Origin: Omphiscola glabra
Lineage: Eukaryota; Mollusca; Gastropoda; Lymnaeidae
Direction of reading: 5' to 3'
Assembly (NCBI GenBank): GCA_964017045.1
Contig: OZ024802.1
Span: forward strand, 28,088,293-28,152,292
DNA length: 64,000 nucleotides
Part shown: one piece after another, positions 33,767 to 44,742 of the stretch
Numbering within the stretch: position 1 is the first letter of the stretch
Layout: each line of letters starts with the position of its first letter
Notes under the pieces: generated by a model
Database searches by the model: none
Told to the model about the DNA's origin: nothing
The model's input: the letters and a program-made list of their open reading frames with translations, nothing else
Made by a program: the position numbers and the translations under genes

Positions 33767-33969
33767 AATGCGAAGTGAGATAGTATCCACGTTGTTTACC
33801 ATGGCCGCCAACGTGATTGCCGTGACCCATAAAATTAAGAATAAAAGTAATAAAACGTTTAAAAATAATGAAAAAAATTCCTAAATGTGTCCCTAAACCT
33901 AACCTGAACCCTAAATCTATCCCTAACCCTAACCTGAACCCTAAAGTCACGATGCTATCTCTTCGCATT
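33767..33969 (+). mobile_element. TTAGGG-bearing MITE family, copy 2
   Basis: Ends aatgcgaagtgagatag and ctatctcttcgcatt are inverted with a 2-base gap. The interior repeats the ccatggccgccaacgtgatt block and ccctaaccctaacctgaaccc. It lies 67 bp from copy 1 in the same orientation, perhaps by local duplication. Confidence 0.75.
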
Positions 33970-35536
33970 AGACGTGGATGCATTCTCTTCTCTTCGAATT
34001 AGCCATTGTGGTTCATTTGTTTTTCTTTTTGATTTTGTTTACAAAACTTTAGTTTAAAAGAGTACTCAATAAGAGGCGACTCAAAAAATTATAATGTCCG
34101 TCAAGGTGACAGCAGTTAGTTCCCATATTTTCATAAAGAATTAGGAACAGCAAGCAAGTTATTACGATATTTAACCAAGGTGACAAGAGTTAACTTTCTT
34201 GAATCATAAAAATAAAATTATAATTAATGGGAAGCTATCGTTATCGTCTTTAAAAAATCAGTTTATTTTATTTGTTATTTCCCTTTGACCATATTTTTTC
34301 AAAAAAACACCACATCATTTATTTTATTCAGTAAATTAACACAACATTCTTTAATGCATAATTTTATTTTATTTGTGCACGTTTAAATCTATCTGTAAAT
34401 AATTTTAAATTTTTTAATATTCAATATACCTTTTAATAGAAGTATATGACTTTTTTAATGCTAATATTACTAATAAAGAGTACTTTCTGGGATATCCTGT
34501 AAATTATTGTAAATGTTTTATTTTTATGTGAATAATTTTTCAAGAAAATCCTTATTTATATGTATTAATTGATACAAAATTTATGGAGTAATAGAGGTTA
34601 AAATTATTTTAAAAAATGTTAAGTTAGTTTCTACCTAACTAGTAAGGTCAGTTACTTCATAATAATTATTGTTAACATTAATAACAGTTACCAGCCTTCG
34701 ATTAGGGAACACATTGCGAACCCAACCTTGACTTGATGGCTCTCATTCACTCAAGCTCTCATAGAAGGTTCAAATTTATATTGTTTCATTGAAACATTCT
34801 CCTAATGGTTAAAATAGATAATTCTAAAGTTAAACTTATGTGATGTTCCACTTGGTTCTTTTAACCACTAACTCTGAGATTTCTTTTCTCCCCCTTGGAT
34901 CATCTTAGAAAATGGAAAAAATTGTATCAAATTATTTTGGTCTTCTAATATAAAGTCTAAGACTCTTGGTGAATCAAAAGCATATTGTGAACACAAACTT
35001 TTCATTGCTACATTGGTTGAAATAAATTGCATGCTTTAGTGAGACTAATTTAATTCACTCTTTGAAAATTGTTTTAAATTCATCACACCTCTCCAAAACC
35101 AAATAGCTTGTTATAGGTGAAAAAATTCACGATTCTTATCATAATCAACAAAAAACTTAGACTTAAGTTCTCATGTGTTTTTGTTAATTCATTCATTCAG
35201 TCAAATCGATCTCTTGTCCATTCCGTAAAAACTATTGTTACAGTTCTTAGGACATTCTATATTAGTGTTGTAATAAAAAAGAATTTATTGTTTTCCTTTC
35301 CATTCAGTGTTTACACCATCTTAGTCACCTGTCAATTGATTTGTTTGTTAGTAACTTTTACAGTGATGTGTTATTTGTTTTATACCAGTTATTTGTTTAT
35401 TAGTCAATTGTCTCATCACATGTGGCACCTTTTTCGTCCTTTGTCTAGTGATGTTATTAAAATTATTTAAAATTTAAGTTAATATTTAAATTAATTTAAT
35501 AGTATGAACAAGTCAACAGGAAATACATTAATATGT
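33970..35536. other. Unassigned AT-rich stretch
   Basis: No gene is seen. A 117-codon plus ORF at 35117-35470 is very rich in F, I, L and V because of its T-rich composition and has no family signature. Near 33985 ttcgaattagccattg repeats the right edge of the MITE family. Confidence 0.4.
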
Positions 35537-35722
35537 ACAGACAGGGTTAGGGTAATTCATTCAGCTCATATTTACAGACAGGGTTAGGGTAATTCATTCA
35601 GCTCATATTTACAGACAGGGTTAGGGTATTTCATTCAGCTCATATTTACAGACAGGGTTAGGGTAATTCATTCAGCTCACATGTACCGACAGGGTAAGGG
35701 TAATTCCTTCAGCTCATCTATT
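35537..35722. repeat. 37-bp minisatellite, about 5 copies
   Basis: The unit holds acagacagggttagggtaat and tcattcagctcatattt, spaced 37 bp. The last copies diverge, and single echoes (ggttagggtaatt) reach to about 35790. Confidence 0.9.
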
Positions 35723-35849
35723 TGCACCAACTGGTCAAGGTAACAACTTTTATCATTCAGTCTTCATGCCAATACAGGTTAGGGTAATTAAAAAGTTTTT
35801 GTAAATAATCTGGTGGAGCGGCACATTCATACAGCAACAAGGTGACATT

Positions 35850-37160
35850 TCTTTGAATTATAAATGAAAAATATTATAGGTTTAACTCATTCTCTAAGGA
35901 TCAACTCTCTCATTGTCGATTTTAAATGGTGTTTTCCGAAAGGATCGACGATTGCATAAGAACCTGTTTGTTTTGATTCCTTTCTTAGCTATTGGTTTTA
36001 AATTACTTTTAATCAAATCTAGAATGATCTCCCTTTGATAAACATCTGGATTTTCATTCTTTCAACGAGTTTTTACAGAGAACGAAGTGTTTGAAGCGGT
36101 TGTTTCGATTATCTATTTAATTTTTGTTTACAGACATGAAATCTTGACCTGGCCCATCTGACGATCAATCAAATAAAGTTTGAAAATATTCCTCTGATGA
36201 CAATTCAGACAGTGACTTTATGATTTAGGATGTGGAGTCTGATACTGATGAATCGTATAATCCCAGAAGTAGAAGTTGCACTAGTGACGAAACTAATAAT
36301 GAATTTGATAATTCATCAGCTTATGAGCAACCAGCTGTACCCCCCCCTACAGCCAAAGTACCTTCTAGAAGAGCTAATACTGTTACTACTATAAATAATG
36401 GAGATTCTAATAGAAAAGCTGCTTGTATTGTGACTAGTAAGTCAAATAAACTTGACTGTTTTTTTACTTTACTAGACACACATATTATTCACAAGCTTGT
36501 ACTCTCAAAAAATGAGTATGCCTCCTACAGAATTAAAATCAACATGGCATCATGCAAGAGATCTATTTTTAGAGACTGGAAACCTGTCAATAATTAGGAG
36601 ACCTACAAATTTCTAGCAGTAACAACAAGGATGGGGATGAACTCTCATCCATTTGTTCGTGACTTTTGGTCAATGGGATATGTACACCCTGGTATGTCAC
36701 AGTGTTTCAGAGAGAACGATTCAAAGCCTTGTATCACTTTTCTCTACATGCTACAGGAAATAAGTGTCAAATGTAGCCTTTTATACACTCACAAGGCCAG
36801 AAGATCAGAGAAAATCCCTCAGAAATTCAAACTACAACTTGCGGACAGATAAACAAAATATGCTGCGACCATTATGTCAGAGGGGGAAATATTTGGAAAT
36901 TCCAGGCCGGGGACATCCCTGTGTCATTGAGACTTATCGAAGCAAAACATGTGCCTATTACTGTATTAGCTCCAAAAAGGACAGTGTGCAAACACTGTAG
37001 AACAGGGCGAACTGTACCCGTATACATTTGTGCTGGATGTGAGTCAAATCCACATAACCATGTGGATTGTATTCTGGCTTACAATAGCTAAACCCAGATG
37101 AAAAGATATGAAAAAATTTACAGTAAATTTTCCGTTTACCATAATAAATGTTAGTACATA
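35850..37160 (+). mobile_element. piggyBac element, copy 1 (plus), deleted
   Basis: The segment is homologous over nearly its whole length to the reverse complement of parts of 47620-50650. Homology begins just after a TTAA (tttaactcattctctaagg) and ends near the aataaatgttagt at 37145. The encoded protein keeps the N- and C-terminal parts of a piggyBac transposase but lacks most of the catalytic middle, so it is an internal deletion derivative. Confidence 0.75.
36132..37091 (+). pseudogene. piggyBac transposase, internally deleted
   Basis: The N-terminal acidic leader (DNSDSDFMI, then stop, then ESDTDESYNPRS) is followed by LDCFFTLLDTHIIHKLVLSK, the usual piggyBac entry helix. Next come YKFLAVTTRMGMNSHPFVRD (compare the EI-xFLGLLILMGI motif) and then a near-C-terminal stretch ARRSEKIPQKFKLQLADR. 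The last segment, in another frame, is VCKHCRTGRTVPVYICAGCE then SNPHNHVDCI, a cysteine/histidine-rich zinc-binding domain typical of the piggyBac C-terminus, ending in TAA at 37091. The region that should hold the catalytic aspartates is gone, and stops or frame changes break the rest. It cannot act as a transposase but could retain DNA-binding pieces. Confidence 0.8.
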
Positions 37161-37226
37161 CAAAGATACAAAAATACAAAGATACAAGGATACAAAGATA
37201 CAAGGATACAAAGATACAAAGATACA
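37158..37226. repeat. 8-bp tandem repeat (gatacaaR)n
   Basis: About eight copies of gatacaaa/gatacaag abut the right end of the piggyBac segment. Confidence 0.9.
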
Positions 37227-37284
37227 GTGCAAATATTTTCTAACAGATTGTTTCCAGTGGAAATGGTTTTCTCTGACATTTTTT

Positions 37285-37592
37285 GTGTGGCAGTGACAAT
37301 TGTGTGGCGGTGACGATTGTGTGGCTGTGACGATTGTGAGGCGGTGACGATTGTGTGGCGGTGACGATTGTGTGTGGCTGTGACGATTGTGTGTGACTGT
37401 GACAATTGTGTGGCGGTGGCGATTGTGTGGCAGTAACGATTGTCTGGCGGTGACGATTGTGTGGCGGTGGCGATTGTGTGTCGGTGGCGATTGTGTGGCG
37501 GTGTCGATTGTGTGGCGGTGGCGATTGTGTGGCGGTGACAATTGTGTGGCTGTGACAATTGTGTGGCTGTGACGATTGTGTGGCGGTGACAA
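37285..37592. repeat. 17-bp minisatellite, about 18 copies
   Basis: The unit is gtgtggcggtgacgatt with G/A and C/T variants. Minus-strand ORFs of 155 and 182 codons here are low-complexity H/T/R peptides from the array. Confidence 0.95.
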
Positions 37593-38149
37593 AGGATAAT
37601 TTTAGTCTGGTGTTTCATTTTTAAAATTTTTTTTTAAAATGTGATATTTATTATTTGTGATGCACACATGGATGGAGCTCAGGAAAAAAAAAAGATTTTT
37701 GTTAGACTTTAGATTATAAATTTCTCTTTGGGTGACTTGGAATTAGCGTTTTGTGAACATTTGGTGAGTTTTTTTATTGAAAATTTGTATTTTCCTTAAA
37801 TCATAATCACATTTATATATTAAAATGTAAACCCAAGTCTGTATTGTTTGCATAGAGCGTGCATTCCCCTTTGATTCCATACCAAACGTAACATTTTCTG
37901 ATGAAAAACAAAAAAAGTTATGATGGTTTAAGAGATAACATAGTAGAGCGTAACAAATATGCAAAATAGATAATTTTGTCAGAATGAGGAAATTTATTCC
38001 GGAGACAAAATGTTAAAACCAGTAAGGTTAAAGTTTGAGTGATTGTAACAATGAACAGGTTGATTGAAAAGCCTAAAAATTTTAGTTGTTTGTTAGTGGA
38101 AATTTATTTGATTAATAATTTGGTAAACTTGTTTACTTGGGTTGAGACA
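37593..38149. other. Unassigned AT-rich stretch
   Basis: No gene or repeat is recognised. Confidence 0.4.
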
Positions 38150-38412
38150 TTCAGATGTCAGCCAAGATGATATGTTGTACATTCAGAGGTCAGCCAAGAT
38201 ATAGTGTACATTCAAGTGCAAGTGTCAGCCAAGATATGGTGTACATTAAGCTGTCAGCCAAGATATGGTGTACATTAAGCTGTCAGCCAAGATATGGTGT
38301 ACATTCAAATGTCAGCCAAGATGATATGGTGTACATTAAGCTGTCAGCCAAGATGGTATATTGTACATTCAGATGTCAGCCATGATATAGTGTACATTCA
38401 GTTATCAGCCAA
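38150..38412. repeat. ~31-bp minisatellite, about 8 copies
   Basis: The unit is gtcagccaagatatggtgta plus cattcaga or cattaagct. Spacing varies by a few bases because of small indels. Confidence 0.9.
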
Positions 38413-38546
38413 GAATCTATGAAATAGATTGACTGAAATGTCTTTGATTCCACTTTCCAGTCACTTGTGTAGTATGTTTTGACCTGGAAGTAAAAAAAAA
38501 ATTTTACAATCAAATTATTTACTATTCCTTAACAAAATTATTCTAT

Positions 38547-39043
38547 TCATCTACTTCATGTACTTCATCTACTTTATGTACTTCATGTACTTCATGTACT
38601 TCATGTACTTCATCTACTTTATGAACTTCATCTACTTCATGTACTTCATCTACTTTATGAACTTCATCTACTTTATGTACTTCATCTACTTCATGTACTT
38701 CATCTACTTTATGAACTTCATCTACTTTATATACTTCATCTACTTTATATACTTCATCTACTTCATATACTTCATGTACTTCATCTACTTTATATACTTC
38801 ATCTACTTTATATACTTCATCTACTTTATATACTTCATCTACTTTATATACTTCATCTACTTTATATACTTCATCTACTTTATATACTTCATGTACTTTA
38901 TGTACTTCATGTACTTCATGTACTTCATCTACTTTATATACTTCATCTACTTTATATACTTCATCTACTTTATATACTTCATCTACTTTATGTACTTCAT
39001 CTACTTCATGTACTTCATCTACTTCATCTACTTCACTATTGCT
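38547..39043. repeat. 9/18-bp array (tacttcatS/tactttatR)
   Basis: About 55 copies of a 9-bp unit, organised partly as an 18-bp dimer (tacttcatctactttata). The 166-codon ORF of Y, F, I and M is an artefact of a period divisible by three. Confidence 0.95.
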
Positions 39044-39214
39044 GCAAGACTCATATAAGACTTGGTTATTTTATTGTTACATGCACACAAAGACGACATT
39101 AGCTACATCAAAGTTTTGCATCTGAAATAAACAAAAAAATGTGACTCCTATACTATGACCTGACTCGTGAGAACATGTGGTTTTATTTGGGATGTGGTTT
39201 TATTTGGGATACTG

Positions 39215-39338
39215 TTATATAAAGCACAGGTAAGGGGAAGTAAATATAAAGCACAGGTAAGGAAATATAAAGAACAGGGTGGGGGAGGAAATATAAAGCA
39301 CAGGATGGGGGAGGAAATATAAAGCACAGGTTATGGGA
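39215..39338. repeat. ~25-bp degenerate tandem repeat, 5 copies
   Basis: Copies of atataaagcacaggt followed by a variable G/A-rich spacer. Confidence 0.8.
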
Positions 39339-39355
39339 AGAATTTACATATGTTT

Positions 39356-39676
39356 ACAACTTAGAGGTGCCAATTACAGATGTCACAACTTAGAGGTGCC
39401 AATTACAGATATGTACAGCTTAGAGGTGCCAATTACAGATATCCTAATTTAGAGGTGCCAATTACAGATGACACACTTTAGAGGTGCCAATTACAGATGT
39501 CACAACTTAGAGGTGCCAATTACAGATGTCGCAACTTAGAGGTGCCAATTACAGATGTCACAACTTAGAGGTGCCAATTACAGATGTCACAACTTAGAGG
39601 TGCCAATTACAGATGTCCTAACTTAGAGGTGCCAATTACAGATGTCCTAACTTAGAGGTGCCAATTACAGATGTGC
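39356..39676. repeat. 29-bp minisatellite, about 11 copies
   Basis: The unit is acttagaggtgccaattaca plus gatgtcaca, with 29-bp spacing and little variation. Confidence 0.95.
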
Positions 39677-40367
39677 ATAGTGGAAAAGATGTGCAGTCCA
39701 ATTTATTGAACAAAAATAATTTAAATGTTAAAATAATAATTCTAGTGTTTTCAAATTGACATTTCTAATCAATAAAATAGAATTATAGATTAAATCAAAT
39801 GTAATTGACGGTACTGGAAAATGGAAAAAAAAAATTCATGAAACTCTATTACTTTATCTGGTTTAAACTGCATGGATCAGGAAATGAATGCATCAGAACT
39901 TTAAATTTTCTTCCTTTTTAAAACTAATATTTCAAATTTATTTAAATTAAGATTATTCAATAATTGAAGGAACCGACAAAATACTGCCGTTAGTAACCAT
40001 GGTAACATTGTCAGTAACCATGGTAACATTGTCAGTAACCATGGTAACATTGTCAGTAACCATGGTAACATTGTATGCATCATGTTTTACTGGAAGTGGG
40101 TTTGAATCTTGTCTGGGGTCACTCCTAGTTATTGATAAAACAGTTTATGGATTGGACACACCAGCCATGAAAGAAATTAGCCATAAAAAACATCTCAAAT
40201 AGAAAAAGGTATTTATTAAGTTTTATATTTGTTGAAAGAAAAATTTAAACTGAATAATTTTAAATTAAAAATAATATGACTTTGATAATGTAAGCAAAAA
40301 ATAAATAACATCTTATTCAATGAAAAAAAGTAGAGCTACAGATTAGGTAAAGAAATAATATTTTTAA
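39677..40367. other. Short 21-bp array and unassigned sequence
   Basis: Four copies of gtaaccatggtaacattgtc plus one base lie at about 39994-40077. The rest is AT-rich with no gene. Confidence 0.8.
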
Positions 40368-41449
40368 CCCTATAACTGTCATAACTGCCATTCATAGGCC
40401 GTTATACACCTTTCTGTGGTGTCATGGCCGATACAATCAGCCGCTAGCAAAGTCGTTATTAAAAATGCAAATGATTTAATGTATATTGGTTAAGGGGAAA
40501 TCCCGCTACATAAATGAGTTTGCTTACTATTTGCACTACTATCTGCTTTTAGCAAGGATTTTTGTGATAATTGGGTTTGAAATGTCTCAAATCTTTTGAT
40601 GCCATAATGTCTGATGCCGGAGAGGGTCCCCCACTAGATTGCAAAATCAACACAAAATTTCTTTATTGGAATTATTTCTCATAGATTAGAATGAACACAG
40701 TGATTTCAGAGATATTCCATGTGCTAGTAATGACAGTAATAGCTCTAGCGGTCATGGCGACATCAGAGTCAGGTATTGACAATTTTAGCCCTAAGCTTAG
40801 TCCTATGTTAAAGAAAAATTTGTTTGGGAAAGGGTGGAAAACAGATAGAAAAATTCAATGATTGAATCCCAAAGACCTACCCCAAAGACCTACCCCAAAG
40901 GGTTTTATTTGTGTGTATGTTTTGGAGTATTAAATTAATAAAAATGGATTTATTACTTTAATTGAAAAGGAATATTTGAACTCATTTCCTGCTTGTATTT
41001 TGTTATTTTTTTATGACAGAAATTTGGACGTAGTGAAATTCACCAATATCACAATGTTCAATGTAACTAACTATTACTTATTATATTCTCAAAGAATATT
41101 GATCTGGTAGCACAAAAACTTGATTTTGTGATAGTCTGACCCATTTATGGAGTATTGCTTCAAGTATCTCGCAAACTTGATTTGATGATAATTTGAGCAA
41201 TTTATGGAGTATTAGGTTGTGTTGAATTCAGAGGTAGTGTGGTAAAATTTTACTCACTCTGTAAAGGTCAAGGTCAATACCAACATACATAATATAAAAA
41301 ATAATTCTTTTCATACCATAAGATACTTTGTTTAATGTATGCTTGTGAGGGTCTCTGAATTCATTTGGGATTTTGTAATTTTTGACAAGCATATGAAAAT
41401 ACTGAAAATGGCTTGACGCTACAGAAAACTGATCTTGAGGGTTATAGGG
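40368..41449. mobile_element. TTAA-family (piggyBac-like) element, copy 2
   Basis: The 1,082-bp element starts CCCTATAACTGTCA and ends gggttataggg. It is directly flanked by TTAA on both sides (40364-40367 and 41450-41453). It is homologous to the outer parts of 20041-22123 and has no transposase coding. TTAA with CCC ends is the piggyBac pattern, so this is a non-autonomous member. Confidence 0.85.
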
Positions 41450-41453
41450 TTAA

Positions 41454-41810
41454 GATAAGTACCTGGACAAGCTGACTGGCAATCTCGTCATGACATTTCT
41501 CGTACAGCTGTCTTTGTTGTTCATTCTCCAAGTCAAAAGAGCTGTTCTCTGCTTCCACCATCTCCATTGCCATGGACCTGCCAGATCAACCAACAATGAT
41601 TAGGGCTGTTGATTGGCCTTATACAAGTGATAAAGTCATAAACAGTTTTTGTGAGAGACATCAACAGTCCGGCACACAACTTGTTGAAAAAACATTCTAT
41701 TTTAAGAGCTCTGGAGGTTTGTGTAGATAAATTGTTTTTAAAGAAGATAAATAACAAAATATTTTATGGAAAAATATCCTGACCAACATTTGACTAATTA
41801 AATCACATGG
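41454..41810. other. Unassigned stretch
   Basis: No gene is seen. A GC-richer part at about 41460-41640 (gctgtctttgttgttcattc, ccatctccattgccatgg) has no recognised family. Confidence 0.35.
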
Positions 41811-42530
41811 GAGAGAGATGACAGTGACAGGAGAGTGTGGGAGAGAGAGGACAGTGACAGGAGAGTGTGGGATAGAGAGGACAGTGATAGGAAGGTGTGG
41901 GAGAGAGAGGACAGTGATAGGAGGGTGTGGGAGAGAGAGGACAGTGATAGGAGGGTGTGGGAGAGAGAGGACAGTGATAGGAGGGTGTGGGAGAGAGAGG
42001 ACAGTAGCAGGAGAGTGTGGGAAAGAAATGACAGTGTGACAGGAGAGTGTGGAAGAGAGGTCAGTGACAGGAGAGTGTGGGAGAGAGAGAACAGTGATAG
42101 GAGGGTGTGGGAAAGAAATGACAGTGTGACAGGAGAGTGTGGAAGAGAGGTCAGTGACAGGAGAGTGTGGGAGAGAGAGGACAGTCATAGGAGGGTGTGG
42201 GAAAGAAATGACAGTGTGACAGGAGAGTGTGGAAGAGAGGACAGTGATAGGAGAGTGTGGGAGAGAGAGGACAGTGATAGGAGGGTGTGGGAGAGAGAGG
42301 ACAGTGATAGGAGGGTGTGGGAGAGAGAGGACAGTGATAGGAGGGTGTGGGAGAGAGAGGACAGTGATAGGAGGGTGTGGGAGAGAGAGGACAGTGATAG
42401 GAGGGTGTGGGAGAGAGAGGACAGTGATAGGAGAGTGTGGGAGAGAGAGGACAGTAGCAGGAGAGTGTGGGAAAGAAATGACAGTGTGAAAGGAGAGTGT
42501 GGGAGAGAGAGAGGACATTTGCATATAGGA
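41811..42530. repeat. 30-bp minisatellite, about 24 copies
   Basis: The unit is acagtgataggagggtgtgg plus gagagagagg. Variant monomers (gaaagaaatg, gtcagtgacag) recur in a higher-order pattern of about 90 to 100 bp between 42000 and 42250. ORFs of up to 275 codons on both strands are by-products. Confidence 0.95.
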
Positions 42531-43099
42531 AAAGTGACAGGAGAGGATGGGAAAGAGGACATTGGCATACAGGGACAGTGACAGGCGAGTGTGCTGATAT
42601 TGGCATTGACAGTCATCATGTTAACACTATAGGAACATTGCGGATATTGGCACAACTTAATACGGTGACATTGCACAACTTAAGGCATTGACATAGCACC
42701 TTTTAATAGTGACATTGCACAACTTAGTTCATTAACATAGCACCATTTTAGTAGTGACATTGCACAACTTAGTTCATTGACATAGAACCATTTTAGTAGT
42801 GACATTGCACAACTTAGTACAGCTACATTGCACATCTTAGTTCTTGTTGTTTGCTCATCAAGTCGACAAGGAACATCTAGTCATTCTGTTAGGGGAGGGA
42901 TGTGTGATGGCTGCTGGATGAATGATGACTTGCACAGATGACTTTGTTTAAAGTGAGAATGAGTTGTGCACCGTCGAACTCACTCTCTCGTCCAGACCCA
43001 CCTGTGTCCAGTGACTAAGTCAATACCCCCGGGGTGGGTATGGATTCAGTGGATGGGTATGGATGCAGTGGATGGGTATGGATGCAGTGGATGACCAAG
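42531..43099. repeat. Degenerate ~45-bp and 19-bp tandem repeats
   Basis: Between about 42600 and 42845 the phrases gtgacattgcacaactta and cattgacatagcaccatttt alternate. At about 43030-43095 ggatgggtatggatgcagt occurs three times. Confidence 0.75.
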
Positions 43100-43410
43100 T
43101 TGTTCTGCATCCATAACTTGCTCAAGACACTCCATGGAGCATTGCTGTAATCGCCTTCACCTCGGTAGAACCTAGCAGGATCCGTCGACATCCAGGCTTC
43201 GCACGCAATAAGTTAGGTAGATCTAATTCACAGAGGATTTGAGGCCCATCGGCTACCCTCACCAGGTTAAGCCGGCCAGTGGAAGCCGTTGCCCAAGGAA
43301 TGGCCCATGTTGCATACTTATAGCGATGGGACGCCACAGGTCAGAGTTGAGGCAACAGGAGAGGACTAAGGCGGACGAACTGCTCCTAGAAGCGCCAACT
43401 TTTCCCTTTC
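43100..43410 (-). other. GC-rich block with a 71-codon minus ORF
   Basis: Base composition jumps towards GC and CpG here (ggatccgtcgacatccagg, taagccggccagtgg). The minus-strand ORF MASHRYKYATWAIPWATAST to about 43122 is not recognised. The block could be a LINE or SINE fragment, or an exon. No splice structure or termini are evident. Confidence 0.3.
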
Positions 43411-43884
43411 TTGTTAATCTGATCGCCTCTAATCAAGAGATTCAGTGGGGCATTCTACTCTTGATTTTGATGTTCAAATTAAGGATCAACTGTAACATAT
43501 TTGTTTGTTTCTGGTAAACAAAATATGCCGAGGTAAGAGCTTATTCAAGGTTATACTTGGGGGAAAGCCTAAAGATGGCCGTAATGTGGAAGCAATCTTG
43601 CAAGTATTTCTTAAATTGTTAATTTGTTGTCCTTTATTTATTAAAATATTTTCTGAAAAAAAGGTTGTTTAATGAAGAAATATTTAGTGCTGCACTTTCA
43701 GACAGACATTAATAACTAAAAAACACATTCCTGCACTTTCAGATAGACATTAATAACTAAAGGACACATTCCAGGGAATAAAATTTAGATTAAACAAATT
43801 TGATAACATATATAATTAGAATTTAAACAGCTAACAAAATATTTTTAGTTTTACTTACAATTACACTTGCAAGTTCCAACAAAC
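43411..43884. other. Unassigned stretch with a short duplication
   Basis: A ~45-bp near-duplicate (ctgcactttcagacagacat / ctgcactttcagatagacat, about 43692 and 43733) is present. There is no gene. Confidence 0.5.
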
Positions 43885-44390
43885 AAGTGAATTATTTTAT
43901 ATTTATCAACCAAAGTCTAAAATATGTGAATTATTTTATATTTAGTAACCAAAGTCTAAAATATGTGAATTATTTTATATTTAGTAACCAAAGTCTAAAA
44001 TATGTGAATTATTTTATATTTAGTAACCAAAGTCTAAAACTAAAACATGTGAATTATTTTATATTTAGCAACCAAAGTCTAAAATATGTGAATTATTTTA
44101 TATTTAGTAACCAAAGTCTAAAACTAAAACATGTGAATTATTTTATATTTAGCAACCAAAGTCTAAAATATGTGAATTATTTTATATTTAGTAACCAAAG
44201 TCTAAAATATGTGAATTATTTTATATTTAGTAACCAAAGTCTAAAATATGTGAATTATTTTATATTTAGCAACCAAAGTCTAAAACTAAAACATGTGAAT
44301 TATTTTATATTTAGCAACCAAAGTCTAAAATATGTGAATTATTTTATATTTAGTAGCCAAAGTCTAAAATATGTGAATTATTTTATATTT
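43885..44390. repeat. 39/45-bp minisatellite, about 13 copies
   Basis: The unit is gtgaattattttatatttag plus taaccaaagtctaaaatat. Three monomers carry a 6-bp insertion (taaaac), making 45 bp. Both lengths are multiples of three, giving a spurious 184-codon ORF. Confidence 0.95.
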
Positions 44391-44619
44391 TTAAAACTCA
44401 TGTATTTTTTTAATAATTGTAGAGATGAAGCCAATGTTTAGTTTAAAGTCATGACAAATTCTGTTTATGACAAAATAAAAAACTCAGAGTCCAGCTCTTG
44501 TAATTTTAAACTGGTTAAGTGTGTAATAAATACTGACCTTAATACTGTAATCTCTCTTTTCCCCTTGTCTGTTTAATATAGTCAATCTTCCTGTAGTATA
44601 ACGGGCAGTCATGGCCAAC

Positions 44620-44742
44620 CCTTATGAAGTATCTGGAACCACATAACCAACCCTTCTGTGACACCAGGGCACTCATGGCCGACCCTCCTGTGGCACCAGG
44701 GCAGACATGGCCAACCCTCCTGCAGCACCAGGACATGTAGCC
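44620..44742. repeat. ~30-bp tandem repeat, about 4 copies
   Basis: Copies of catggccaacccttctgt / catggccgaccctcctgt followed by g-caccagggca. Confidence 0.8.

Noticed and set aside
35117..35470. 117-codon ORF resembling a membrane protein
   Set aside because: Hydrophobicity comes from T-rich composition. No family signature, start context or splice sites.
37044..37618. Minus-strand ORFs of 155 and 182 codons
   Set aside because: Mostly the 17-bp minisatellite read through in several frames.
38558..39058. 166-codon ORF of Y, F, I and M
   Set aside because: Translation of a 9-bp repeat. It only looks like a membrane protein.
39356..39676. Regular repeat array resembling CRISPR
   Set aside because: Units are directly adjacent without unique spacers, and the sequence is animal nuclear DNA.
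41697..42691. ORFs of up to 275 codons on both strands
   Set aside because: By-products of the 30-bp minisatellite, with no non-repetitive protein part.
43887..44441. 184-codon repeat protein
   Set aside because: Monomers of 39 and 45 bp keep one frame open by arithmetic. There are no upstream signals.
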